From contig JARUPY010000107.1 in assembly GCA_029817715.1 (NCBI GenBank), positions 62,001 through 126,000 of the forward strand: 64,000 bases of DNA. The letters are read 5' to 3'. This DNA is from Melastoma dodecandrum (taxonomy: Eukaryota; Streptophyta; Magnoliopsida; Myrtales; Melastomataceae). The position numbers and the translations under genes are program-made. The notes beneath the pieces are model-generated. The model did no database searches and was not told where the DNA came from. It worked only from the letters and a program-made list of their open reading frames with translations. Positions within the stretch are counted from its first letter, which is position 1; every line of letters begins with the position of its first letter. Shown piece after piece: positions 21,234 through 33,067 of the stretch.

Positions 21234-21584
21234 ATGGACGGCCAGAAGTAGAAGCGGGGCGGCCTCCTCCTCGCCAAGCCCGACTACAAGAAGGCCTACG
21301 TCACCCTCAAGACCCCGCTCTCCCTCTCCAGGGAGCTTTACCCCGTCAAGATTGTCCAGGAGGAGAGGAAGGTCACTGACGAGGGCAAGATGAAGGGGAA
21401 GAAGCCTAGTGTCGTCGAGGACGGGGAAGCCAGGAGGCGGAAGCACTGGCTTGATCGCTACGCTGGTGATGGCCTTGGGAGGGAGAGACGGGGGAGAGTT
21501 GGAGGGATTGGGGAGAGGACTGGTGGTGGCGGCGAGGCTAAGTTCCCGTGGATTTTCATGAAGTGCAGAGGGAAGAGCTCCTGA
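21234..21584 (+). pseudogene. Fragment of a mitochondrial ribosomal protein uL23 (L23) gene
   Basis: A GC-rich island encodes the C-terminal part of plant mitochondrial-type L23: KRGGLLLAKPDYKKAYVTLK, PLSLSRELYPVKIVQEE, EDGEARRRKHWLD, then a Gly-rich stretch and the family-typical ending EAKFPWIFMK. The frame from ATG 21234 to TGA 21584 has a single stop, TAG at 21249-21251, in a lysine run where family members have Lys. The N-terminal half of the protein is absent from the upstream sequence. A splice acceptor-like TGCAG at 21191 may mark an exon border. The sequence after the stop looks like genuine 3' UTR. Most likely a truncated duplicate; less likely the last exon of a gene whose first exons are far upstream. 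Confidence 0.68.
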
Positions 21585-22142
21585 ATGATGATGGCTAGCT
21601 GTTCTTGGTTAACTGCAATTTCGTGCTCTTCCGCAGGTTTATGCCTGATATACCGGTTGTTGTGGCCGATGTTGTTTGGAGTTGCTCAATTCGATAAAGG
21701 GAAATTTAGCTGATTGTTTGATATCTATTGCTTCCGGAGGAATTTTCCTGGGTTATTTCCTTTTGTTCGTTCATATCTGGGTCTATTTAATTTTTTATGG
21801 TTAGGCTTTCATTGTTCGATATGTTTGTTGGTATCTGGCATATGCATTGCATTGTCCACCGCACCATTGAAGTCCCACCCATAGTATTGTAAAATTGCAG
21901 GGTGGAGGCTCCAACCACACTATTTATATCTTCATTGACCACAGATTTGCAGCTTACATGTTCTTTTGTTTTGAGGAGACTCGTTCAATTGATCATTGAC
22001 AAGCATCTCCTTATGGTTGTCATTTGGCGTCCATATTTTCCTTTCAGTAGGTAATTATCTCAGTAGATCTGTATGAAGGCTTCTAGGCATCGTAGATAGA
22101 TGTCCTTCTCTTTATCATCATATTATTTGTTATTTGAGAAGC
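21585..22142. other. Tail-to-tail spacer, 3' flanks of the L23 fragment and DOT3
   Basis: Noncoding. The left part resembles a 3' UTR of the L23 copy; the right part is the presumed 3' UTR of the minus-strand NPH3 gene. No terminator-like or RNA structure stands out. Confidence 0.6.
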
Positions 22143-25100
22143 TTAAGATATTGACATCCTTGTTCTGCTTACGAAGCTGGCTCTACTGCCAAATTGACCG
22201 GGTATCTCCTTGTCTTCTCCCATTTCTTCCTCATTAGCCTTTTTATGGAGGGTATTCCTTATCTTTTTCCAGCGTGAAACCCAGATCGATGCTCTCCTTT
22301 GCTTGTTGCTGATCTTTTCATGTTTCTGTTGCTGCTCAGAATAGTCACTTTGTAGCTCTGCCATTTTAGCTTTGACACTCTCTAGTTCAGCCCTCAGAAT
22401 CTTGATTTCTATATCTGTTGATGTCTGCTTTTCGTCATTCTCTGAGTTACTCTCCCTTTGCCCTACCTCTTTTTCTTGAATTGCCGCTCGCATCTTCACT
22501 TGTTCTGATAACAGCACCTGTGTCGTTTATTCTTCTCATGTTAAAAAACTCAAAACGGATTAGGCTATAATAATTGTCATGCTTTCTTGTAGTAACCTTG
22601 GTGTTAACCTGTTCTCTGAGGACTGCTAGTGAGATTTATGTGATAATTCATTGAATCTATGAAATTTAAAGTATGTAGGTATGCTTCTAGATATAAGTTA
22701 CCCTGGAAATCTGGTACTTGTCTATGAGGGATGTGCATCAATTTGCCCCCGTGGGGGACTATTTAAGCTTAATGGATAGATACACTATCTAGCTTCTCGT
22801 TGTTAACTAAACTGGTAAGATGTCAGTAATGGAAGATTGTTATGTCAATAATTTGCTTAGACCTTTTTCCATCTTCAAAGTGGTGTATGCTCTGTATTAG
22901 GGAAGTTCTATGTAATGAGAAACTGGTCCAGACTCCAGGGACTTCTTCAATCTGTCAAGTAATTAATTGATTTGCATGACTAGATAACCTAGAGCTCCAC
23001 GTGATTGCAAGACATGACAAGATCATTAGACGTTGATGAATACTGGGAGATCATGTGTTTTTGACTTTGATTGAAAAATTAAACTTTTTACAGAATAGTG
23101 GCTTGCAAATCCAATGGCGTAGTTTGTTGATTTGAGGTGTGCTGCAAGCAATAGCCAAACTAGACTAACAATTTTCCATGCGGTGGACGAAATTTATTTC
23201 CTGAAGGATTAGCAGAGATTTTGAGTATAGAAGTTTTCAAAAGGTTGAAACTTTTAGTTTTTTCGTGTTGTTGGTAAAATTGTCAAACACAAAGAAAGAT
23301 TAACAGTCTTGTGAAGACACCATATTAAATCCAATGGAAAAGGTAAACTGATCCAACTGTGTCGTATTATATTTCTAGTGCTGTGCGTATTATACTATTG
23401 CTCCTTTCTTATCTAGAAAATGGCATCAATGTTTTATGTCCTTTGTTGGTTGTTATGGAGTCTGACTTATTGCTACAATCATACCTGAATGATCGTCCTC
23501 AGTGATAATCTGTCATTTTGTGCCGCATGCATGCATGCATCAACTGATAGTTTCCGACAGTTAATTATCTTGCATAGCCTTCTCCGGTCATAATCTGACA
23601 ATAAAGGATGACTCTGCATAGAAGTAAAAGAAATGTGACTTATCTTTTTTGGTTTGAACTTTGAAGTACTTTTAGCTGACTTTTGAAAGAACATTTTAAT
23701 CACCTTGAGATATGTATCAATTGCTCTATAGAGTCCATCATCACACAATCGAGTGCTTTCTGGGAGCGATTCGGCTAAAACCTGAAACCTGGTGATTGAA
23801 AGATTGGGGTCTCTTGCGATTTCCACCAAGTAGTTGTCTAGGAGCTTACTGACGTACAACCCTGAATCTTGGGGCTGTTGCTGATTTTTGTACATCAAGA
23901 AATATTCAATGATTCTTTGAACCGCATCGACGTCATACATCAGGCTTTCAGGTGAACTGTGCTGGTCAATAATCGGAAAAGGAGATGGACGAGTTTGAGT
24001 ATCAGCTCAAGGTTTGACATGTTCATGTTGAAATGGTGGTTGTGTGCTAGAATAAAGTACTTACTTCATTGGTAGTCCTTGTTCTGCATTTCTGTAGCTA
24101 GGAATCAATAGATCGTCCAGGTCAGCATGTTCCAATTTCATCCCAATCCTTTTCTCAAGCTCTGTTATCAGCACCGGAGTTGTTGTCACCAGTATGGCCA
24201 TCTTTAACATTTTCGACAAGAAGTGACATGAAACTGCTTCTTGTTGCAGGGGTAAAATGTTGATCAGGCTTTCAACTACCATTCTCTGGTCCTTGATGTT
24301 ATTGAGTATTCCCTCGTTTATCCCACCCAAGATGGCAAATTGAAATTTGTTGCCATATCCGTGTCTTTGTAATCCTTCAAAACCTGCATCCATGCCAGGT
24401 AATGCTCTTTCTGCATAGTGCATTATGCAGTTGCCTATAGTTTCAGGATCAGTTCCCTTTGCCCGTAGTGCCATTATGAACTTCGTAAAGTGATCAATCC
24501 GAAGTTCAGCAACCTCATGGAGCCACCAGAATTCCTCTCCCACGGTGTCCCCTGTGGACGGATTATTTCTTGAAGCATTCCAAGCAATAGAGTCGATGCA
24601 TCTTCTGACAATCTGGATATTTTCAGCCCATGGAGAGAGATTTTCACATGACTTCAGAACAGTGATGGTATCATTCCGCGACGAGAGGATGACAAAAGAT
24701 AGAAAAGCCTCTGTCTTGGTAATTAGATTTCCTTCTTCCAATTCTTCTGTCATTTCCAGATACTCTGATGCACACCTAAGCGCAGCTACATTTTTGGTGT
24801 TTAGGTCCACTGGGAGACCATAGCAGAATTTCAAAATGATGTGAAAAGTCTCTGACCCACCAGGGAAGTTCTCGAGCTTGAGATCTTCCCGGGAGCTTGA
24901 CATTGTGGTCTGAATATCAAGTCGTCTTACATATCCACACTTCGATATCAAGGGATGCTGATCCAAAGAAAGAGGAGACATCATCATGAATAAACTGTAT
25001 AATTGCAGTAAGTACTATTTTCTACCTTTGAGATGAAGATTTATATTCTCTGAGACTGATCTTGTGGGCATATATAACATTTAAATTTTAAACTTGGTAG

Positions 25101-25930
25101 CTCCACCAGTTAAAGTTCGAGGATTTATAACTTGCTTAGTGGAATCAAGAATAGGATGCCTATTGAATCTATGGATCCTGTAATTTTAGGCATGTTTGAA
25201 TCTATCTTTTTCACCTCTATTTTCCTTGAAAATTCTGAAATAGATAGGGTTAAGTTTTAGACCTTTTTTCCGTCTGTGTGGATTAAATAGTATCAAACCA
25301 AATACTCAATCCTAAAGTTGACAGCCAAAAACTTTATCGCTTTTACTATGTTCTTCCTCTGAAAGCATCTTTCTATGAATACCTTATTTTAAATTTGCGT
25401 ATGTTTTGCTGCAGCATTGGATATGCAAAGATGACTTACAGGTTTCTTGTACAAATTTTGCTACAATCTGATAATCGTCGACTCGTCTGAAGTTCCAGTG
25501 TGGACATCTAAACTAATTTGCTAATATACTATATTAGAGTAACTTACAATATAAGTGATTCTGTCGCGTCAGTTACCTTGTGGATGTTGAAGGTGATATC
25601 ATCTACATCAATGGAAAAATCGGTTGGTAATTGACAAGCTGCTAACCTGCATTGTTCAAACCATCTGAATCTGAATGAAGTTTGCTGCTGGAAAGAGTTA
25701 GTACAAATTGGAAAATTTGATTTCAGCAGTTTCTAATACCAGGGAAGCTCACTCCTTCGACAGGCATTATCTAAGGATATCACTCTGGAAGGAATCATGA
25801 TGCTATTACGTCCATGATCCGAATCTTGATCGATGCATTCAAGACTTCTCGCGGGGCTTTCAGGAGTCATGGATGAGGCTCTCTTCATGAAAAAGGTTGA
25901 AGGAGCAAATTGGCTGCGCCAGCCTTTCAT
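22143..25930 (-). CDS. DOT3: NPH3/RPT2-like BTB protein, DOT3 homologue (6 exons)
   Basis: Exons: 25930-25740, 25646-25577, 24957-24065, 23956-23704, 23613-23485 and 22517-22143; phases close exactly and give 636 residues (Arabidopsis DOT3 is a little over 600). A BTB domain lies at about 70-165 (LPTDFSIDVDDITFNIHK, NFPGGSETFHIILKFCYGL). The NPH3 domain follows (EEFWWLHEVAELRIDHF, MYDVDAVQRIIEYFLM, LCKIINCRKLSVDACMHAAQNDRL), with a C-terminal coiled-coil region from about 513. NPH3-family BTB proteins act as CUL3 substrate adaptors in light and auxin-transport signalling; DOT3 affects vein patterning in Arabidopsis. Similarity to DOT3 is especially strong around LNTKNVAALRCASEYLEMTEE. The 5' end (first Met) is the least certain part. 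Two donors are slightly unusual (GTGATT, GTATTA). Confidence 0.9.
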
Positions 25931-26794
25931 ATAGGAGAGTGATAAGTCATGTTTCTTCCATCCCCCATTGAATGTTTGAAAAAAGAGTATGTGGTGAGCA
26001 TGAGGGTCGCATTAACAACTAGTAGGTGTATGTTGGCATCGGGTCCCATTCATGATATGAATGTGAGTTCCGACAAGGAATGTTGGACGTGAAAGGTCCA
26101 TATCCTAACACGTGTGCGATCTTGGATCCTTAGCTCAGATGTGGTTGAAATGGCAAATGAGCGACTGATCCGTGGACCCAAATGTTGGTTGTCACCCGGT
26201 TGGGGCAACAGGTTGTAACTTTGTAGGAACTGCCGGCGGCTTAATGTGGGTACATTTTGGGCATTCAATATGCAAGCGGAGAAGTCGAGAATATGCGCTA
26301 GCATATAATTCTCTAGGCAGACATCATGATTCTCGTTACTTGCTCACGAGTAGAGTGTAATAGCATCCAAGTCTTACTAGTTTACATGTGAAGTTGAGGT
26401 ATTTCGCCCTCAGTGTGGGCTTGAGTTTTAGCTGAACAGATTGAAGGGCCGAACTCAGTGTATTGACTACGGTAGTCGTTTTGGTTTTAAAAGAGTGCGG
26501 CTAGTTCTGACAAATAGCAAGTCAGAGAAACTCCGACTCGACTAGATAGCCATTACAAAATTTCAAATTTGGAGCCTAGAGTCATATTTTGGGGATGTCT
26601 GATGTGATTTCATTTTAACTTCAGTTCATTCGTACAAGGATCTGAGACATGGTTTGTAAAATGATAAGTCAATTAACGCGCGGAAGCAAGCTTCGTGACA
26701 ATGGTATTAAAATTTCGATGCAGTAAATTCATCCATTGGTTTCATGATAAACCAGTTTGATTAATGTGTTTATATGAAAATTAATTAGAGCAGT
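25931..26794. other. Upstream region of DOT3
   Basis: Noncoding and presumably the promoter of the minus-strand DOT3 gene. No convincing TATA box at a fixed distance from 25930 and no repeat recognised. Confidence 0.5.
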
Positions 26795-27733
26795 TTTCTC
26801 TTTCTTATGCTTTATGTGGATGATATTCTGTTGGTAAGTAATGATTTATCAATTTCAGGACAGATCAAAAGATATGTTAGAGTTGAGTCAAATGGCTTAT
26901 ATCAATAAGGTACTTGAGTGATTCTCAATGCAGGCTTGCAAATACGGAGAAGTTCCAGTCATGAAGGGAGATAAGTTTAACATAGATCAATATCCCACGA
27001 ACGACATTGACAAAGAGTCAATGAAAAATATACCTTATAGTAGCACAGTTGGAAGTTCGATGTATGCCCAGGTCAATACTAGGCCAGATCTCGTGTTCCC
27101 TGTTAGTGTTCATGGCATATATTTATCAAAACTAGGAAGGAAAGATTGGATTGATGTTTAAAAAAGTAACGAGAACGCAACGAACTAGATTGATGTTTAA
27201 AAAAGTAACGAGAACGCAACGAACTAAGAGCCAGATGTTGGTTTATAAGAGAATGGATGATCTGAAGTAATCGGCTATACATATTCAGATTTCGCCGGTT
27301 ATTCTAATAATTTGAAGTCTACCTCGGAATACATATTCATGTTGATTAGAGGAGCTAGCTATTTTCTAGAAAAGTAATGGACTGTCATTGCTTCCTCGAC
27401 TATGCAAGCAGGGTTTGTGGCACATTATGGAGGGCTTCTTCTCATGTTTGGTTGAGAAAAATTTCATTTCAGACTTCAAAGTTGTTGATTACATTGCTAG
27501 ACCATTGATGATCTATTGGAGTAACTGAATTACAAGTGATTCTAAGCATATGAAGATTAAGTATTTCAAAGTTCATGACATAGTAAAGCAAGGTAATATA
27601 GCTACTGAGCATATTGGTATCGAGTTGATACAAGTAGATTCACTGACCAATGGACTCAGGCCCGTGACCTTTAAAGAAACAAGTTGTAGACACGAATGTC
27701 TTAGAATCCTTTGATATTTCTAGTTAGTGGGAG
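26795..27733 (+). pseudogene. Ty1/copia fragment: end of reverse transcriptase, RNase H, polypurine tract
   Basis: The catalytic LYVDDILLVSND motif of copia reverse transcriptase is at about 26805-26845. A deletion then joins it to MAYINKVLE and the stretch PYSSTVGSSMYAQVNTRPDL (27030-27090). RNase H follows in other frames (YSDFAGYSNNLKSTSEYIFML near 27290; DPLTKG equivalent degraded near 27640). AGTGGGAGT at about 27726-27734 is the polypurine tract that precedes a 3' LTR. It belongs to the same copia family as the element at 57418-61390. Multiple stops make it inactive. Confidence 0.8.
27150..27227. repeat. 39-bp perfect tandem duplication
   Basis: Two adjacent copies (27150-27188, 27189-27227) beginning ATTGATGTTTAAAAAAGTAA, inside the copia fragment. 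It interrupts the RT-RNase H connection and adds a stop. Confidence 0.9.
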
Positions 27734-28603
27734 TTTATGATATTATTTTCGTTACGAGGATCGGTCGTTATGATGATAAATATTGTATGCATGCAGTTAC
27801 TTTTATATCATGTACACATGATAAGTATTTAAGAAAATCTTGAGACTTGATGCTTAGTCTTAAGTAGGACGATATTGTCGTTAAAGTTTGTCTCTAATAA
27901 ACCACCTAAAGTTTACGTACATTAAATTTTATGAAACATATAAAGGAGCATTTTTATGCTAATAGTTCTTTTAGGATCACTTCCGTAAAGCTACAAAAAG
28001 ATGTGGACCGACGGAAATAACTTCAAATTTAATCACATAAAGGACGCTATTTTGGCTATACCACCACTTTAACCCATGATGGCTTGATTATTTTGTATTT
28101 TAATTGTGGTTGTCTTGTATCGTTGATAGATGTTCTCAGTCTGTAGTCTCACGTTGAGTTATTTAATTCGTCAGGGTTGTTTGAAATTATGTATTTATGT
28201 CGGCCGTATAAATGTTACAATCCGAGAAGTCCATTTTGTATGATTTTTTTCAAGATATAATTAATGTTGCCCCAATGTAAGATTTTTTTTTTATTTGAGC
28301 TTAATTAATTGTTTATTATTGTTTATCTTTGATTTGCTTTATTTTACGATGATTTTGTAAAAATGGAGATATAACATTAAACAGTGCATAAAATCTCACT
28401 AAAGTATTTTAATCGCATGTATATGTGTGTGCGTGCACGCATGTGCAAGGCATAAATACATATTTAGAAATCCCACAAAATTTCTTCGATTTACTTTTCA
28501 TGTATGGTTATTATGACGTAGCGATACATTTGTGATATGCCCTTGCCTCTGAAGGGAAAACCCATAAAACAGAGCTAGCGAGTTATGTTAAATAGTTATT
28601 TAT
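27734..28603. other. AT-rich stretch, probably a decayed copia LTR then spacer
   Basis: Follows the copia polypurine tract, so its first part should be the 3' LTR, but no second copy is present to define it. A GTGTGTGCGTGCACGCATGTGC alternating stretch is at about 28428-28446. No gene is seen. Confidence 0.45.
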
Positions 28604-29089
28604 ATGTCACATGCTTAAGAGTGTCGAAGGTAAAGGCATGACTCTTGAACGGCTCCATTAGCAAAGTTTATGAGAGGACACAAATAAACATACAAATACG
28701 AAGAGGATGTTTCATGAAAGGGCATGATCGAGAGAGAGCACGAGCAGACCGGAGGGGTTGAACGTGTTGCTTCATGAAGGGGCGCTTGTGAATAAACATA
28801 TATTTGGGATGCCTACGAAATGCTTTATTCCTTGCATGGTTCTTTGTGGACACCCATGACCCTTGGAACGAATTCATCTGATCAAATAGATGTCACATTA
28901 GATGATTTTTAGGTGAGGTGACCCCTGGAAGTAAGACAACCCTTGGTGACTATTTGTATAGAATAATGATAATAGAAAGGGATGACCTTCGCCAAAATAC
29001 ATGTTGTATGAAAGGTTGGTTGTGCTCGAAAGGGATTTTCAATGCTCACAAGAATGATAACTAAAGGTGTCCATTGTAGCCCTGTGACA
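28604..29089 (+). repeat. 5' LTR of the deleted chromovirus
   Basis: Aligns by eye with 30862-31415: shared blocks include AAGGCATG(A/G)CTC, AGAGGATGTTTC, GGGCATGATC, TGTTGCTTCATGAAGGG/TGTTGTTTCATGAAGGG and GCGCTTGTGAAT. It starts TGTCACATG and ends GTGACA. The 3' copy is longer by small insertions. Confidence 0.75.
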
Positions 29090-29160
29090 GTTGGCATCTA
29101 ATTCGTTGGATAGGAACAAATGACCCGAAAAGGGAGAAAGGTGGGAAAGCTGAAGCTAAA

Positions 29161-30840
29161 ATGGGCAACAACCATCACTATTCTCTTGAGGCAACGGGCA
29201 ATAAGAGCGGTAATGCTCGGAAGGACTCTAAGATGCTTGTCTGCTTTATTTGTGATGGACCCCATCAAGCAAAGGACTATCCAGGGAAGGAGAAGTTGAA
29301 TGCCAATGTGTCGGAAGAAAAGACAACCCCAACTCTTGTCACGCCGCTCGAACTCCTAAGTGTCTTACGAATGAGAAAGGAACACATTGACAAGGGACTA
29401 ATGCATGTCCCATTGACGATGGATAACAAATCATCTCACAGCTTCACGTCCGATCGTGTGGTGTCGTGGTTGGGCCTACAAGTTGAGGAACAACTATGTT
29501 GAATCATGGACAAGAATTCAAAGAACCAAGCCATAAGTGGTATAGTTATAATGTGGAAATGACCCTCTTCTTATGTAATGGTACCATCGATTTTATGATT
29601 ATTCCTCTTGATGATTTTGATATGATCATTAACAACAACTTCTTTAGTGATGCTTATATAGCGGGGATGATTCATTTGGACAATTTGTTCATCAGAGATA
29701 CAAACCAACCATGCTTTGTGAAAACACAATACATAGAAATAGACGACAATGGTGGGAATTCGAAACTCCTATCGACAATGCTAATTGCAAAGGTATAGAA
29801 GAATGGAAAGGTAACATTCTTTGCGACCATATTTAATATGGCCAGGGTTGAATCTAACAAGAGAATTGTTGCTCGCGTTGGTTGAGTTTCATGACATAAT
29901 TATAGTTGAACTATCCAAAGTGTTACCATGATATCAAACTTCTTAGATCGTTGCCCTTTCTCAAAGCTTTCCTATCAGATGGCTCCAAAAATTATAATGA
30001 GTTATGAAAATAATTGGGTAAGTTACTTGATGCATGAAAGATTCAATTTTTGAAAGTGCCCTATCAAACATCAAGTTATTTCAAACAATGCCCATATGAG
30101 TGGATGACCGTTTGAGCTGATACCCTTAAGATGGCAGTTCGCGGCTATGCGCCGACTATCGAGGACTCAACAAGGTTGTGGTGAAGACCAAATATCCGAA
30201 CCAAATATCCGATGTCCTTCATTGTGAATCTATTCGATCGGTCGTCTAAATCTCTTATTTCTCAAAGTCAGATTTGCCATCCAAGTATTGGTAGATTCAT
30301 GTAAGGGGATGAGTCGAAAATAACAGTCACGAAATTTTAATAATATGAAATTTTGGTGATGACTTTCTCGCTAATGAATGCAATAGTCACATTATGTAAT
30401 TTCATGAATGGCATCTTCGATAAAAACATCGACGTGTTTATATTATTTATTTGGACAATATTGTAGTATACTCGGAGATATTAGAGGATTGGTCAAAGTA
30501 ATGAAACAGGATGGTCATGTGGCTTTCCGACCAATGTTGCCCGAGAGGATAAAGATTCATCAAACATTCCATGTGAATTTTCTGAAGCCATTCCATGATA
30601 ACCCCAACCGAGAAGGGCTGGTCGAGCGCCCTCAAGGACATTATAACAACATGACATTCAAATTAAGTGAATCCTCGATCACTAGGTCTTGGGCGAAGCA
30701 AGAAGAACCGACAAATAGAACTCCTAATACATTGAAAATGCAAGGACGTAGTGGACGTGATATGGGAGAAGGGGAATTCTCTATGGCAATTCAATCATGT
30801 GGTGTAGGTGTACCTCGATGCGGTGTCGAATAAGCATCAA
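29161..30840 (+). pseudogene. Remnant gag-pol of the deleted chromovirus
   Basis: Zinc knuckle-like CFICDGPHQAKDYPGKEK (29250-29300; last Cys is Tyr) is followed by a retropepsin-type protease (SFTSDRVVSWLGL, MIIPLDDFDMIINNNFF, DNLFIRDTNQPCF; 29430-29720). Reverse transcriptase begins at about 30130 (RLCADYRGLNKVVVKTKYP) and degenerates through FMNGIFDKNIDVF near 30400. The text then jumps to the integrase C-terminus (PERIKIHQTFHVNFLKPFHDNP, 30540-30605) and a worn chromodomain end (about 30730-30810). An internal deletion therefore removes the catalytic RT centre, RNase H and the integrase core. Confidence 0.8.
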
Positions 30841-30861
30841 CTTCCTTTAGTGGGGAAGTTT

Positions 30862-31415
30862 TATCATATGTTTGAGAGCGTGGAAGGTCAAGGCATGGCT
30901 CGTGGACGCTTCATGAGCAAAACTTGTGAGAGGGCGCGGACAGACATAGATTTGGAGAGGATGTTTCTTGGATGGGCATGATCTTGAGAAGGTACGAGCA
31001 GGCCCGAGGGTTTGAATGTGTTGTTTCATGAAGGGCGCTTGTGAATGAACATGCCACTCTAAAGGGATGCTTATTAAAGGCAATTTTTTAAAACAGGTTC
31101 TCCATGGACAACACTACCCTTGGAAGGAACACACTTGTTCAGAACGACATCCGGGTAAATGTTTATACTTAGAACTAACACGAACTACGATGACTCTTTA
31201 TATAGAATAACAAATGTTCATGACCCCCCTATATATAATAGTACTCATCAAGGGTTGTATGCTGATTAAGTGTATTTGGAAACGCTAGACGAAAGAGGCG
31301 ACCTTCACCGAAAAACAAAGTATACTTCTTCTGTGTAAAGAGTTAGTTGTACTCGAAAGCAAGTTACATCGTCTACAAAATCGATGTCTAAGGTGTCAAC
31401 GGTGACCACGTGATA
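30862..31415 (+). repeat. 3' LTR of the deleted chromovirus
   Basis: Preceded by a purine-rich AGTGGGGAAG tract at 30850-30859, as expected for plus-strand priming. It shares blocks with 28604-29089 but has additional sequence around 31090-31260. Confidence 0.75.
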
Positions 31416-33067
31416 CCATGTACCTACATACTTTAACCACCCAAAGGACAAGAAATGTAGCAAATATAAAAGCAACCAATCAACAAAGTACCACATCATG
31501 AGTGATACCTACTTTTATATATTGAATCCGCAGGCACACAAATCAGGAGCTTTATTCCTTAATAACGTTAGTTTGTAATGCCAATATCTCTGAGTTTGTA
31601 ACTTAAATTTCATTTTGTAAAGAACTTTGAATTACAAACTCAGAGTTCCAACGTTCCCATCCGAACGCTGAGTTGTAAATTCAAAGATCATGCGAAAATA
31701 TGTCATTCCATGAACTCAGAGTTTGGAACAACCCCAACAGAAATCGTCAGTATCGGTTTCATTTATTTTCGTGTATGTCGTATACTCATGTTAATTTTAC
31801 TGAAAGGTTTTAAATAAGAGGATAAAAAAAATAAGTTACAAAATTTTGGATATATTTGATAATTAATTAAAAAAAAGTAAGGTTAAATAATCACCGGGAG
31901 ATTGTGATTTTATATGATATAAAATACAAACTTATTTGTTTATAAAATAATTTAAAAAAATGGATCCGTAATTTTTACACCTACCCTTCACACCAACCCA
32001 TTGGGGGATGCGGGGGGGTTAAGAGAAACGTGATGTTTGATCCATTGGCCGTCCCTAAAACTGGGACTCTTAATTTTACGGTCAGGATTACTTCACCTAA
32101 CGATTAAGAAAAGAATCCGAAGTCCTTCAATAAAACCAAACGTTATTGGATTAATTAAATTCTGAAAATAAAAATAAAAATAAACGTTTATTTTGGATTT
32201 TGGGGTTGGTGAACACACAATGCTTTTCTTTATCCCTTTTCGAATTAATTGTTTACTAAATTACAAGAAAGTAAATCAGCTATACGTAGATTTCTTTTGT
32301 ACAGAATATTACTTATAAAAAATATATAAAAAATTGTTTTAAATCTTAGAAAAACGTAATTAAATGAGGACATGAAAAAAAAAGCAATTTTACCTTCGAT
32401 AGCAGCAAATTAAATGATGACGAGGGAAAAAGAAACTTTGATCACTCGATGAAAATCTTATTTAACCCTTGATTTGTGATATACCCGGAATTACCATTCA
32501 ATTTCAATGCCTCTCTTCATGGATGTCCCATATATGGATGAAACTTAGATTGCCTTGACTAATTTGTTTTTACTATTAATCTCTTTTTTTCTCAGCTTTG
32601 TATGTGAAATCTGAAGCAAAAACTATTTTCACTAAAAGAAAATTTTATATTCAGATCTGTCACCTTAAGCGCCAAGAGACTAAAGGAAAACATCTGGTTT
32701 TGTGTATTTGTCCGATGGCATATATCCAAGCCTTTACTACATTTTCATCTGCACATCTCTCAATGTTCAGTAAAAAGAATGAGGAATTCTTTTTGTACGT
32801 GTTTCTTCTCATGAAATATTTGTATAAATTTGAACCGACCAATGCAAATTGATTCCGAATGATTGGGGACTTTTTTCGGCTCAGGCTAGTAGTCTTTTAA
32901 TATGTAAAGAATACGATAAACGCTCAAAGGAGTCGGGAAACTCAACTATATGGAAAACAGCCATGAAGAGGCTCATCTTATTACAAGGAGATCTGAACAT
33001 GTCACAAAGCATAAGTCATGGATGTCAGAGACAAAGCCACAACCTCTCCCATTTCTTACACGAGCTT
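31416..33067. other. AT-rich intergenic region
   Basis: No gene recognised. It contains the hairpin cluster at 31589-31740 and the 3' flank of the MADS-box gene at its right end. Confidence 0.55.
31589..31740. repeat. Cluster of CTGAGTTTGTAA inverted repeats, MITE-like
   Basis: Left arm 31589-31607 (TCTGAGTTTGTAACTTAAA) pairs with 31626-31645 at 17 of 19 positions. A third copy (about 31668-31686) and a fourth (about 31712-31730) alternate in orientation. Alternating ACTCAGAGTT/AACTCTGAGTT strings resemble short plant miniature transposons, but I could not define ends or a target duplication. Confidence 0.5.

Larger units (their letters stand above)
28604..31415 (+). mobile_element. Deleted chromovirus (Ty3/gypsy) with both LTRs
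   Basis: Two diverged direct LTR copies bracket a short interior of about 1.8 kb that keeps a gag zinc knuckle, protease, the start of reverse transcriptase and the C-terminal end of integrase with a chromodomain. Most of reverse transcriptase, RNase H and the integrase core are deleted. The LTRs differ at many positions, so the insertion is old. Confidence 0.8.

Noticed and set aside
24061..24987. DOT3 starting at the Met at 24987
   Set aside because: That Met lies upstream of a clear acceptor at 24958; the BTB start is encoded by two further exons at 25930-25577.
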